From contig NZ_JBFNQN010000016.1 of assembly GCF_040796495.1 (NCBI RefSeq), positions 1 through 64,000 on the forward strand: a stretch of DNA of 64,000 nucleotides, read 5' to 3'. Made by a program: the position numbers and the translations under genes. The notes beneath the pieces are model-generated. The model was not told where the DNA came from, searched no databases, and saw nothing but the letters and a program-made list of their open reading frames with translations. Within the stretch, counting starts at the first letter, position 1, and each line of letters starts with the position of its first letter. The DNA is from Kineococcus endophyticus. GTDB taxonomy: Bacteria; Actinomycetota; Actinomycetes; Actinomycetales; Kineococcaceae. This document shows, in pieces, positions 39,910 through 47,644 of this stretch.

Positions 39910-40683
39910 TCAGCCGCGGGCCTGCAGCCGCAACCCGGACAGGAGGAGGTCCAGCCCGGCGCGGAACTGCTCGCCGTCGTCGTGGGTGGCGAACTCGTCG
40001 AGGACGAAGTGGACGAAGGGGAACTGCTCCTCGTCCAGGGCCCGCCAGTGCTCGACGTGCTCCTCGAGCCCGCTGTCCCGTTCGGGACCGTCGGGGGTGG
40101 GCTGGCGGCCGAGGTCGGCGGCCGTCCCGACGACGAAGCCGAGCACGGCAGAGACGGCCTCGAAGCTCTGCCGCGGCGGTAGCCCCAGGCGCATCACCTG
40201 CTGGCCGAGGCGTTCGTACAGGAGCATGCCGTTCGGCTGCTGCTCGGTGTTGCCCAGGAACCGCGCCCCCAGCCAGGGGCGGACGACGACGGCGTCGAAG
40301 AAGGCCACCGCGAGGGCCCGCACGTCGTCGAGGGGGTCCTCGGCGTGGGTCCGGCCCTCGGTGGCCGCGAGCACCGAGGCGATGACGTGGTCGCCGGCGA
40401 GGTCGACGAGCTCGTCCTTGCCCGAGACGTACCAGTAGATGCTGCCGACCCCGCCGCCGAGGCGGGCCGCCAGCGCGCGGAAGGTCAGCGCGGACTCACC
40501 CGCCTCGTCGAGCAGGGCGACGGCCTCGCTGACGACGGACTCCAGCGAGTGCGAGGCGCGCCGCCGGACCGCGCCCTCCGCCCGCGCTCCGGTGGGCCTG
40601 CCGCCGGGACCGCCCGAGCGGCCGCGGCCCACGTCGCCGGGTCGCCGTCGGGGAGGTGTCCGCGCGTCTGCCATGCCGCTCAT
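39910..40683 (-). CDS. TetR-family repressor of the adjacent MFS pump
   Basis: 257 aa from ATG 40683; ATG 40674 (254 aa) is equally possible. A basic, Pro-rich head of about 40 residues precedes the HTH: LTFRALAARLGGGVGSIYWYVSGKDELVDLAGDHV. The C-terminal ligand domain contains FLGNTEQQPNGMLLYERLGQQVMRLG. Divergent from an MFS transporter with two identical palindromes in the gap, the classical drug-pump arrangement. Confidence 0.88.
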   Translation of the reverse strand: MSGMADARTPPRRRPGDVGRGRSGGPGGRPTGARAEGAVRRRASHSLESVVSEAVALLDEAGESALTFRALAARLGGGVGSIYWYVSGKDELVDLAGDHVIASVLAATEGRTHAEDPLDDVRALAVAFFDAVVVRPWLGARFLGNTEQQPNGMLLYERLGQQVMRLGLPPRQSFEAVSAVLGFVVGTAADLGRQPTPDGPERDSGLEEHVEHWRALDEEQFPFVHFVLDEFATHDDGEQFRAGLDLLLSGLRLQARG

Positions 40684-40708
40684 CCCACCACACCCTCGAC
40701 ACCAGACC

Positions 40709-40719
40709 GAACGTCGTTC
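40709..40719. promoter_or_regulatory. TetR operator copy 1
   Basis: GAACG-T-CGTTC palindrome, 11 bp, in the gap between the tetR and MFS genes. It is preceded by ACC, as is copy 2, and is followed by TATAGT, a candidate -10 element. Confidence 0.75.
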
Positions 40720-40728
40720 TATAGTACC

Positions 40729-40739
40729 GAACGTCGTTC
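40729..40739. promoter_or_regulatory. TetR operator copy 2
   Basis: Second GAACG-T-CGTTC, exactly 20 bp from copy 1, i.e. two helical turns, so two TetR dimers could bind on the same face of DNA. It lies 37 bp before the MFS start codon. Confidence 0.75.
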
Positions 40740-40775
40740 GATAACGGACGGCACACCACCGAGAGGAGAGACGCC

Positions 40776-42266
40776 GTGAACACCACCCCTGGACCCTCGA
40801 CGCCGACCACGGCGTCCACCTACACCTCCCTGCGCGCCGCCTGGATCCCACTGCTCGCGCTGTGCCTGGCCTTCTTCGTCGAGATGGTCGACAACACCCT
40901 GCTGACCATCGCGCTGCCGACCATCGGCCGGGACCTCGGCAGCGGGACCACCGCGCTGCAGTGGGTCACCGGCGCCTACTCCCTGACCTTCGGCGGCCTG
41001 CTGCTGACCGCCGGCTCGGCCGCCGACCGCTTCGGCCGGAGGCGCGTCCTGATCCTCGGGCTGACGGTGTTCGGCGCGGTGAGCCTGCTCGCCGCGGCGG
41101 TCACCACGGCCGGCGAGCTCATCGCCCTGCGCGCCGCCCTCGGCGTCGCCGCCGCGGCCATGGCGCCGATCACCAACTCCCTGGTGTTCCGCCTCTTCGA
41201 GGAGGAGGCGCTCCGCATGCGCGCGATGACGGTGATGATCGTCGTCGGCATGAGCGGTTTCGTGCTCGGCCCGCTGCTCGGCGGCACCGCCCTGGCCCAC
41301 GTCGGCTGGCAGTGGCTGCTCCTCGTCAACGCCCCGATCGCCCTCGTGGCCGTCATCGGCGTGCGGTTCGGCGTCCCCGCAGACCGCCGCGAGGACCTGA
41401 CCGGCGACGCCCTGGACCTGCCCGGTGCAGCGCTGTCCATCGCCACCATCGGCTTCGCCTGCTACGCCCTCACCAGCGGCATCGAACACGGCTGGACGTC
41501 CCTGGTCACGATCGGTTCGGCGCTGGGCGCGGTCGTCGCGCTCCTCGCGTTCGTCCGGCGCGAGCGGACCGCCGCCCAGCCGATGCTGGACCTCGCCCTG
41601 TTCCGCAACGGGACCGTCCGCGGCGCGGCTGTCGCCCAGGTCGGCACCTCGATCGCCATGGCCGCGGTGATGTTCAGCCTGATCCTGCACTTCCAGTACG
41701 CCTACGGCTGGAGCCCGGTGCGCGCCGGACTGGCCAACCTCCCGCTGATCCTCACGATGATCGTCGCGACACCGGTCTCCGAGAAGCTCGCCCACCGGTT
41801 CGGGCACCGGAACGCGTGCCTCATCGGGGCCGGCCTGCTGGCCGCGGCCCTGGCCGGGCTCGCCGTCGGGGTGGACCACGGCTACCCCGTCATCGCCGCC
41901 TGCATGGTCGTGCTGACCGTCGGCCTGCGGACGGTCATGACGATCTGCGCCGTCGCCCTCGTCAGCGCCGCCCCGGAGAACCGCACCTCGCTCGCCGCGT
42001 CGCTGAACGACACCGCCCAGGAGGTCGGCACCAGCGTGGGCACCGCGGTCGTCGGAACCCTCATCGCGGCCCTCGTCACGGCCACCCTTCCGGCGGGAAC
42101 CTGGAGCGCCGAGCTCGTCCAGTCGTTCTTCCACGGCGAGCGCATCGCCTTCACCGTCCTGGCCGTGGTCGTCGGGGTCGTCGCCGGCCTGGGCGCCTCG
42201 TCCTTGACGAACTCCCGCAGCACCGAGGAACCCGCTGCGGCGGAGCCGGTCGGTTCCCCCGCCTGA
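40776..42266 (+). CDS. DHA2-type MFS multidrug efflux transporter
   Basis: 496 aa; GTG with GAGAGGAGAGA upstream. Fourteen predicted helices. Opening FFVEMVDNTLLTIALPTIGRDL is the D1 motif of DHA2 (EmrB/QacA-type) pumps, RFGRRRVLILGL is motif A, and GFVLGPLLGG is motif C of antiporters. Inner-membrane proton-drug antiporter, likely for lipophilic or cationic compounds. Controlled by the divergent TetR repressor through the two palindromes. Confidence 0.9.
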   Translation: MNTTPGPSTPTTASTYTSLRAAWIPLLALCLAFFVEMVDNTLLTIALPTIGRDLGSGTTALQWVTGAYSLTFGGLLLTAGSAADRFGRRRVLILGLTVFGAVSLLAAAVTTAGELIALRAALGVAAAAMAPITNSLVFRLFEEEALRMRAMTVMIVVGMSGFVLGPLLGGTALAHVGWQWLLLVNAPIALVAVIGVRFGVPADRREDLTGDALDLPGAALSIATIGFACYALTSGIEHGWTSLVTIGSALGAVVALLAFVRRERTAAQPMLDLALFRNGTVRGAAVAQVGTSIAMAAVMFSLILHFQYAYGWSPVRAGLANLPLILTMIVATPVSEKLAHRFGHRNACLIGAGLLAAALAGLAVGVDHGYPVIAACMVVLTVGLRTVMTICAVALVSAAPENRTSLAASLNDTAQEVGTSVGTAVVGTLIAALVTATLPAGTWSAELVQSFFHGERIAFTVLAVVVGVVAGLGASSLTNSRSTEEPAAAEPVGSPA

Positions 42267-42271
42267 GGACG

Positions 42272-43138
42272 TCACACGCTGACCTCCTCCTCCAGCCAGG
42301 CCCGGAGGGCGGCGGCGATCGCCGGGGAGGAGTCGTGCGGGAGGAAGTGCCTGCCCGGCACGACGACCTCCCGCTGCCGCGGCCACCGGCGACACGCCTC
42401 CAGCACGGCGCCGATGACGACGGCCCCGGGATCGCCCCGGACCAGCAGCTTCGGCAGGGAGCTCCCCGCCAGGAACCCGGCCCCCGCCGCCACGCGGTCG
42501 TGGACCTCGGGCGGGTCACCGTCGATCGGGATCTGCCGGGCCCACGTGAGCATCGCCCGCCGTCCCTCCCCCGGCTCGGCGAAGGGACGGCGGTGGGCCT
42601 CGAGCTCCGCCGGCGTCAGCATCCGCTGCGTCCCCGCCTGCAGGACGACCTCCACGAAGACGTTCTCCTGCAGCACCATCCGCTCCCCGTCCGGGCCCCG
42701 CAGCGCCCCGAACAACTCCGGGTCCGGCCCGGTCCCCTCCCGCCACGACACGGGGACGACGCCCGCCTCCAGGTGCGCCAGGGCGCGGGCGGCGCCGGGG
42801 TGCCGGCGGGCCCAGTCCGCGGCCAGCACACCGCCCCAGTCGTGGCCGACGAGCACGACGTCCCGGTCCAGGCCGAGCGCCTGCACGGCGGCGTCGAGGT
42901 ACCGGGCGTGCTCAGCAAACCCGTACCGCGCGTCCCCGGTCCCGGGCAGCCGGTCCGAATCTCCCATCCCGATGAGGTCGACGGCTGTGCAGCGGTACGC
43001 GTCGGACAGGTCGGCCACGACGTCGGCCCACAGCAGCGACGACGTGGGGTTGCCGTGGAGGAACAGGACGTCGCGGCCGCTTCCCACCCGGCGGTAGGCC
43101 ATGCGGTGACCGAGGACGTCGACGTTGGACGGCTGCAC
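42272..43138 (-). CDS. Haloalkane dehalogenase-like alpha/beta hydrolase
   Basis: 288 aa from GTG 43138. The order of motifs matches the haloalkane dehalogenase II/dhaA group: HGNPTSS with halide-binding Asn30, nucleophile Asp100 and Trp101 in LVGHDWGG, catalytic Glu124 (HLEAGVVP) and His264 (PGRHFLPHDSS). IGMGDSD is also typical. All five key residues are present, so dehalogenation is plausible; related epoxide hydrolases lack the Asn-Trp halide pair. Convergent with the MFS transporter, ends 5 bp apart. Confidence 0.7.
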   Translation of the reverse strand: MQPSNVDVLGHRMAYRRVGSGRDVLFLHGNPTSSLLWADVVADLSDAYRCTAVDLIGMGDSDRLPGTGDARYGFAEHARYLDAAVQALGLDRDVVLVGHDWGGVLAADWARRHPGAARALAHLEAGVVPVSWREGTGPDPELFGALRGPDGERMVLQENVFVEVVLQAGTQRMLTPAELEAHRRPFAEPGEGRRAMLTWARQIPIDGDPPEVHDRVAAGAGFLAGSSLPKLLVRGDPGAVVIGAVLEACRRWPRQREVVVPGRHFLPHDSSPAIAAALRAWLEEEVSV

Positions 43139-43236
43139 CCCACCAGCCTCCCGCGACGGGGCGTCCCCGCACAGCCCTCTGAGGACTGCCAGGAACTCCG
43201 TTGAAGCCCGCGACCGTGCACTCCTACGCTCGACGG

Positions 43237-43731
43237 GTGCAGGCCGGGACCAGCGTTCGCCACGCCCGGCCCACCGACGCCTCGCAGATGGCGCGGGTGC
43301 ACGTCGACGGTTGGCGGCAGACCTACCGGGGGACGGTGCCGGACGGGGTGCTGGACGATCCCGGACTCCTCGCGTCCCGGGAACGCTTCTGGCACGGGGC
43401 CCTCACCGACGAGCGGTGGGCCCGCAATGCGGTCGCCGTCGCCGAGGTCGGCGGCACCGTCGTGGGCATCGCCATGGCGGGTCCTCCTCCGGACCCGGAG
43501 GCGTGGTGGCAGGTGCAGCTGCACGTCCTGTACGTCGACCCAGACCACCACGGTTCGGGCGCTGCGGCGGAACTGCTGGACGCCGTCGTCGACCCGACCG
43601 CTCCCGCAGCGCTCTGGGTCGCCGACCCGAACCCCCGGGCCCAGGTGTTCTACCGCAAGCACGGGTTCGCCCCCGACGGGCACGCGAGGACCGAGGACGG
43701 AGTCCGGGAACTGCGGTGGGTCCGCCCGTGA
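43237..43731 (+). CDS. GNAT acetyltransferase coupled to the SET-domain gene
   Basis: 164 aa from GTG 43237; a TTG at 43201 would add 12 residues. N-terminal VRHARPTDASQMARVHVDGWRQTYRG and acetyl-CoA motif A VLYVDPDHHGSGAAAELLDAVV identify a GNAT protein. ALWVADPNPRAQVFYRKHGFAPDG is motif B. The stop overlaps the GTG of the SET-domain gene, so an acetyltransferase and a predicted methyltransferase are made together. Substrate unknown. Confidence 0.8.
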   Translation: MQAGTSVRHARPTDASQMARVHVDGWRQTYRGTVPDGVLDDPGLLASRERFWHGALTDERWARNAVAVAEVGGTVVGIAMAGPPPDPEAWWQVQLHVLYVDPDHHGSGAAAELLDAVVDPTAPAALWVADPNPRAQVFYRKHGFAPDGHARTEDGVRELRWVRP

Positions 43732-44267
43732 CGACGGACCTGCCCGGCCCCGACTGCTGGCTGAACCCCCTCGTGCGCGTGGGCCGGTCCGGTATCGACG
43801 GCGAGGGCCTCTTCGCCGAGGCTCCGATCGCCCGCGGTGAGGTCATCAGCCGTTTCGGGGGTCGGCTCGTCACGGACGCGGAACTGCGCGACCTCCTCAC
43901 CGAGGCCGCGGCCACGGGGACCTACGTCGACACCCTGTCCCTGCTCACCGACGAGAACCTCGTCCTACCGGCCGGCGCGCCCCAGCACGCCGGGAACCAC
44001 GGGTGCGACCCGAACACCTGGTGGGTCGACCCCTGCCTCGTCGCGGCCCGCCGCGACCTCGACGCCGGGGAGGAACTGACCCTCGACTACGCCACGATCA
44101 CCGACGACCCGGAGTTCGCGATGGATTGCTCGTGCGGGTCGGAGTCCTGCCGCGGTCGGGTGACGGGGTCCGACTGGCGACTGCCGCACCTGCAGGCGGC
44201 CTACGGACCGCACTGGGTCCCGGTGCTGCGGGAACGCATCGGGACGCGACCAGCCCGACGGCACTAG
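43728..44267 (+). CDS. Bacterial SET-domain protein (putative lysine methyltransferase)
   Basis: 179 aa; GTGA overlap with the GNAT gene. SET core: VRVGRSGIDGEGLFAEAPIARGEVISRFGG, then AGNHGCDPNTWWVDPCLVAARRDLDAGEELTLDYATI, the NHxCxPN pseudoknot and DY catalytic motifs, and post-SET cysteines MDCSCGSESCRG. All three elements required for SAM and zinc binding appear complete. In bacteria such proteins are uncommon; targets are mostly unknown. Convergent with the small membrane protein, overlapping it by 4 bp. Confidence 0.85.
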   Translation: MTTDLPGPDCWLNPLVRVGRSGIDGEGLFAEAPIARGEVISRFGGRLVTDAELRDLLTEAAATGTYVDTLSLLTDENLVLPAGAPQHAGNHGCDPNTWWVDPCLVAARRDLDAGEELTLDYATITDDPEFAMDCSCGSESCRGRVTGSDWRLPHLQAAYGPHWVPVLRERIGTRPARRH

Positions 44268-44500
44268 TTCCGGCGCTTGGCGACCTCGAGGCCGGCGATG
44301 ACCGCGGCGGCCACGACGAACGCGATCAGAGGCGCCACCACGGCACCGCTCCCCGTCGCGGTGAGGGACAACCGCTGCCACAGCCCCGGGCCACGCCCCA
44401 CTCCGAGGAGGACCAGGGGCACCACCCCCAGCGTCACGCCCACGAGAGCCGCGAGCCCTTGCCACGCGTCGTGCTGCTTGCTCCCGCTCCTGGTTCCCAC
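44264..44500 (-). CDS. Small two-helix membrane protein
   Basis: 78 aa. Two hydrophobic stretches: GLAALVGVTLGVVPLVLLGVG and GAVVAPLIAFVVAAAVIAGLEV, with a short basic C-terminus (AKRRN). ATG preceded by GAGGGAGGA. I do not recognise the family. It is divergent from the TetR gene at 44586 and within reach of the palindrome at 44556, so it may be regulated by it. It converges with the SET-domain gene. Confidence 0.6.
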   Translation of the reverse strand: MGTRSGSKQHDAWQGLAALVGVTLGVVPLVLLGVGRGPGLWQRLSLTATGSGAVVAPLIAFVVAAAVIAGLEVAKRRN

Positions 44501-44555
44501 GACGTCCTCCCTCGCATCGGCACACGAGCAGTGGAACCCCCAGCGGACGAGTTGT

Positions 44556-44571
44556 CAATGCGATCGCATTG
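44556..44571. promoter_or_regulatory. Perfect 16-bp palindrome, TetR operator candidate
   Basis: CAATGCGATCGCATTG is a perfect 16-bp palindrome ending 15 bp before the TetR ATG, overlapping its promoter (TACTGT, a plausible -10, follows at 44573). It is also 56 bp before the divergent small membrane protein gene. The most likely role is autoregulation by the TetR protein. Confidence 0.75.
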
Positions 44572-44585
44572 CTACTGTGCTGTCC

Positions 44586-45221
44586 ATGCCGCGTCACACC
44601 GAGCCGGGGACGCAGAAGGCGACCATCACCGACGCCGTCGGACGTCTGATCGCCCGAGGAGGCCTCGAGAGCGTCTCCTTGCGCGCGGCCGCCACCGAGG
44701 CAGGAGTTTCCATGGGGCAGGTCCAGCACTACTTCGCCACCAAGGACGACATGCTGCTCGACACCTTGCGACGCTCCTACGCGGCCATGGAGCGGCACGT
44801 GCACGAGCAACTCTCCGCCGGCCAGCAGACACCCAGCGAGGAGGGCAGTGCAGAGGACGACGTGAGCGAGCGGGACGTCCTCGTCGCCGTGCTCGACCAA
44901 CTGCTCGCCCCGGACCGGGACACGCAGAACGCCATCCGCATCGGAACGGCCTTCGCCGTCCGTGCGCGACAAGATGCACGCGTCGCGGCAGTGCTCACCG
45001 ACGGCGACGCGGACATCGTGGCCCTGGCCACGTCGGTGATCGCGGAGGGAGTCGCCGCCGGACGCGTCGCGGCGTCCGTCGACCCCGAGCTCGCCGCCCG
45101 AGGCCTGTTCGCGCTCGCCACCGGCCTCGGGGGTCAGGTGGCGCTGTACGGTGCCTCCTCCGCCGACGCTCGCGAGGTGTTGCACCATCACCTCGCCCTG
45201 GTGGCGCCCACCGACGAGTGA
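44586..45221 (+). CDS. TetR-family transcriptional regulator
   Basis: 211 aa from ATG 44586. HTH: SVSLRAAATEAGVSMGQVQHYFATKDDMLLDTLRRSYAAM, with VQHYF as usual. C-terminal domain contains VLVAVLDQLLAPDRDTQNAIRIGTAFAVRARQD, RVAAVLTDGDADIVALATSVIAEGVAAGRV and a late GLGGQVALYG helix. The GGQ pattern resembles BetI-like regulators. The divergent small membrane protein is its probable target. A perfect palindrome precedes its start codon. Confidence 0.85.
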   Translation: MPRHTEPGTQKATITDAVGRLIARGGLESVSLRAAATEAGVSMGQVQHYFATKDDMLLDTLRRSYAAMERHVHEQLSAGQQTPSEEGSAEDDVSERDVLVAVLDQLLAPDRDTQNAIRIGTAFAVRARQDARVAAVLTDGDADIVALATSVIAEGVAAGRVAASVDPELAARGLFALATGLGGQVALYGASSADAREVLHHHLALVAPTDE

Positions 45222-45282
45222 CGTCGGGCGACACCCGGAATCGAATGGCGGACGGAACTCCCTGACCGTCAGGATCTCGAGA

Positions 45283-45768
45283 GTGCTCCTTCCTGCGACG
45301 ATCGCTCTGCGCCGCGCCACCCCGGACGACGCCCCGGCGTTGGCTGACCTCAACGCCCACGTGCAGCGACTGCACGCGGACGCGCACCCCGACCAGTTCT
45401 CCCCCGTGAGCCACTCTGCGGTGCAGGCGTTCTTCGACACCGCCCTGGCGGGTGGTCCGGACCTCGCCTGGATCGCCGAAATCGCCGAGGAACCGATCGG
45501 CTACCTCTACGCGGTCGAGGCGCACCGGGACGCCAACCCCTTCACCACCGAGCAGCACACCCTCCACGTCCACCACCTCGCCGTCGCCCCCACCGCCCGC
45601 CGGTGCGGGGTGGGATCGTCCCTCCTGCGGGCCGTGGTGGGGCACGCCCGGGACGCGGGCCTCGACGGCCTGCTGCTGGACAGCTGGACCTTCAACGCCG
45701 AAGCGCACGCTTTCTTCCGGCGGTTCGGGTTCGAGCCGATGCAGACGCGGTTCGCCCTGCGCCTGTGA
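45283..45768 (+). CDS. GNAT acetyltransferase
   Basis: 161 aa from GTG 45283; the frame extends upstream into the TetR region but the real protein begins at LLPATIALRRATPDDAP. Motif A: HHLAVAPTARRCGVGSSLLRAVV; motif B: LDGLLLDSWTFNAEAHAFFRRFGFEPM. Typical of single-domain GNATs modifying small molecules or proteins. Five bases separate it from the convergent HAD gene, so both may share a terminator. Substrate unknown. Confidence 0.8.
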   Translation: MLLPATIALRRATPDDAPALADLNAHVQRLHADAHPDQFSPVSHSAVQAFFDTALAGGPDLAWIAEIAEEPIGYLYAVEAHRDANPFTTEQHTLHVHHLAVAPTARRCGVGSSLLRAVVGHARDAGLDGLLLDSWTFNAEAHAFFRRFGFEPMQTRFALRL

Positions 45769-45772
45769 CGAG

Positions 45773-46447
45773 TCACTCGACCGGGCGGGGTGGCCGACCG
45801 TGTTCCCGCCAGGCCCGCAGGTGGGGCTCGACGTCCGACAGACCGGGCACGACCACGTCCGCAGCGGCGAGCTGCTCCGGCGTGTGCGAGGTGGTCACCG
45901 CGACGACGTGCATGCCCGCACGGCGAGCGGCCTGCACCCCCGCGGGGGCGTCCTCGACGACCAGGCACCGGTGAGCAGGAACTCCCGCGGCACTCGCGGC
46001 TGCCAGGTACCCCTCCGGGTCGGGTTTCCCCCGGCGGACGGCGTGGCCGTCGACGAGGATCTCGGGAACCGGCAGGCCACCTGCGCGCAGACGGGCCCGG
46101 ACCGTCGACGCCTCACCGGACGTGACGATCCCCCACGAACCCGGCGGCAGCGCGGCCAGCACCGGAGCCGCGTCGGGGAACACGGGGAACACGCCACCGA
46201 GTTCGCGGACGAGGCTCTTGAGCCGCAGGTACTCATCCCCGGGGTCGAGCTCCGGGGCGACCTCGGCGACGGTCTCCACGGGACGACGAGCGTGCGTGGC
46301 CGCCCACACCACGTCGGCGTCCAGGCCGTGCAGCCGAGCCCACCGGTCCCACACCCGCCGGTACGCGCGGTGGGAGTCGACGAGGACCCCGTCGACGTCG
46401 AACAGCACGAGGCGTTCCGGCGGTTCGGTCCCTGGACGACGGTTCAC
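45773..46447 (-). CDS. HAD-superfamily hydrolase (phosphoglycolate phosphatase-like)
   Basis: 224 aa from GTG 46447, which overlaps the stop of the preceding gene and has AGGGGGG upstream. HAD motifs: I LVLFDVDGVLVDSH, II IVTSGE, III and IV GKPDPEGYLAAASAAGVPAHRCLVVEDAPAGVQAARRAGM. The cap is helical as in beta-phosphoglucomutase and phosphoglycolate phosphatase. Substrate not identifiable. Encoded after a membrane protein in one operon. Confidence 0.85.
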   Translation of the reverse strand: MNRRPGTEPPERLVLFDVDGVLVDSHRAYRRVWDRWARLHGLDADVVWAATHARRPVETVAEVAPELDPGDEYLRLKSLVRELGGVFPVFPDAAPVLAALPPGSWGIVTSGEASTVRARLRAGGLPVPEILVDGHAVRRGKPDPEGYLAAASAAGVPAHRCLVVEDAPAGVQAARRAGMHVVAVTTSHTPEQLAAADVVVPGLSDVEPHLRAWREHGRPPRPVE

Positions 46448-46881
46448 GATGACCCCCCTGCCTCCCGTACCCGCTGCTCGCACTCGCGGCACAGCCGTTC
46501 CACCCTCCGGTTGTCCCCCGAGAACGCGAACCCGGCGACCGCCGACATCACGATCTCGGTGCCGTCCATCCGACGGAGCGCCAGGCTCACGGTGTCGAGG
46601 GAGCTGGCCGAGTCCAGCGCCGCCAGCTCGACGGCCGCCACGTCCGTCCAGGGCACCCGGTGGGTGCGGGCGTAGCCGACGTAGACCAGTTCCGTCTGCC
46701 CGAGGCGGACGTGGCTGGCCAGCGCCCGGGCCGCCCCGTACAGGCTCCCCGCCAGGACGACCCCACCGATGATCACCCCACCAGGGGTGTGGTCGTCGAC
46801 CAGGATCGCGAGCGCGACGACCGAGAACACCAGCCAGATCCCCGCCAGCACCCACGACCACGGACCCTTCGTCCACGTCAC
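46444..46881 (-). CDS. Two-helix membrane protein of unknown function
   Basis: 145 aa from GTG 46881 with AGGA upstream; earlier in-frame starts give a 195-aa form without membrane features at the new end. Two helices: SWVLAGIWLVFSVVALAILV and GVIIGGVVLAGSLYGAARAL; then a beta-rich domain (ELVYVGYARTHRVPWTDVAAVELAAL, TVSLALRRMDGTEIVMSAVAG), resembling a bacterial PH-like domain. Translationally coupled to the HAD gene. Confidence 0.65.
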   Translation of the reverse strand: MTWTKGPWSWVLAGIWLVFSVVALAILVDDHTPGGVIIGGVVLAGSLYGAARALASHVRLGQTELVYVGYARTHRVPWTDVAAVELAALDSASSLDTVSLALRRMDGTEIVMSAVAGFAFSGDNRRVERLCRECEQRVREAGGSS

Positions 46882-46950
46882 GGTCGACCATCCTGGCAGC
46901 GCGGACTCCGGATGGGCACCGAGCGGACGGGTCTCCGGCACGATGGTCGG

Positions 46951-47625
46951 GTGCTCCTCGACGACGTGTGGCCGGTGCGCGGCCTCAAGGTGACCGGGCC
47001 GGTCGTGCAGCTCGTGGTGCCCGACGAGCAACGGCTGTCCGAACTCGCAGCTCTGGCTGCCGACGGCGTCTACGACCCGCAGAACCAGTACCTGCCGCGG
47101 TCCCCGGTGGCGGGGTGGGAGGGAGGAGAACCGCTCGAAGCGCAGCGGTCCTTCCTGCGCTACGTCTGGGCCGCGTCGGCCGACTGGTCACCCACGCGGT
47201 GGAACCTGGTGCTCGCCGCCGTGGTGGACGACCGTTGCGTCGGCGTGCAGGAGGTCGGGGCGAAAGACTTCGCGGTGACCCGCACCGTGTCCACCGGTTC
47301 ATGGCTCGCCCGGGAGCACCAGGGTCGCGGCTACGGCCGGGCGATGCGGGAGGCGGTGCTCACCCTCGCGTTCGACCTCGGCGCGGACCGCGCCGAGTCT
47401 GCGGCCTGGAGCCACAACGGACCGTCGTTGGGGGTTTCTCGCGCCCTCGGTTACCGGCCCAACGGCACCACCGTGCGGGTTTGGCGTGGACAGCGACACG
47501 AACAGGCCGACCTGGTGCTGCACCGCCGCGACTGGGTCGCGCCGCAGGGAGTGACCCTCAGCGGCCTGAGCGACGACGCACGCCGGTTCCTCGGCGCCCC
47601 GAGCCGCACGGACGGGGAGATCTGA
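46951..47625 (+). CDS. GNAT acetyltransferase
   Basis: 224 aa from GTG 46951 (MLLDDVWPVRGLKVTGPVVQLVVPDE, a usual opening of this group); an ATG at 46912 is possible. Motif A: STGSWLAREHQGRGYGRAMREAVLTLAFD; AESAAWSHNGPSLGVSRALGYRPNG is motif B. The C-terminus is longer than usual and ends PQGVTLSGLSDDARRFLG. Related to RimL/RimJ type proteins acting on N-termini or small molecules. Divergent from the membrane protein by 69 bp. Confidence 0.8.
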   Translation: MLLDDVWPVRGLKVTGPVVQLVVPDEQRLSELAALAADGVYDPQNQYLPRSPVAGWEGGEPLEAQRSFLRYVWAASADWSPTRWNLVLAAVVDDRCVGVQEVGAKDFAVTRTVSTGSWLAREHQGRGYGRAMREAVLTLAFDLGADRAESAAWSHNGPSLGVSRALGYRPNGTTVRVWRGQRHEQADLVLHRRDWVAPQGVTLSGLSDDARRFLGAPSRTDGEI

Positions 47626-47644
47626 CGACGGTAGGTTCAGCGGC

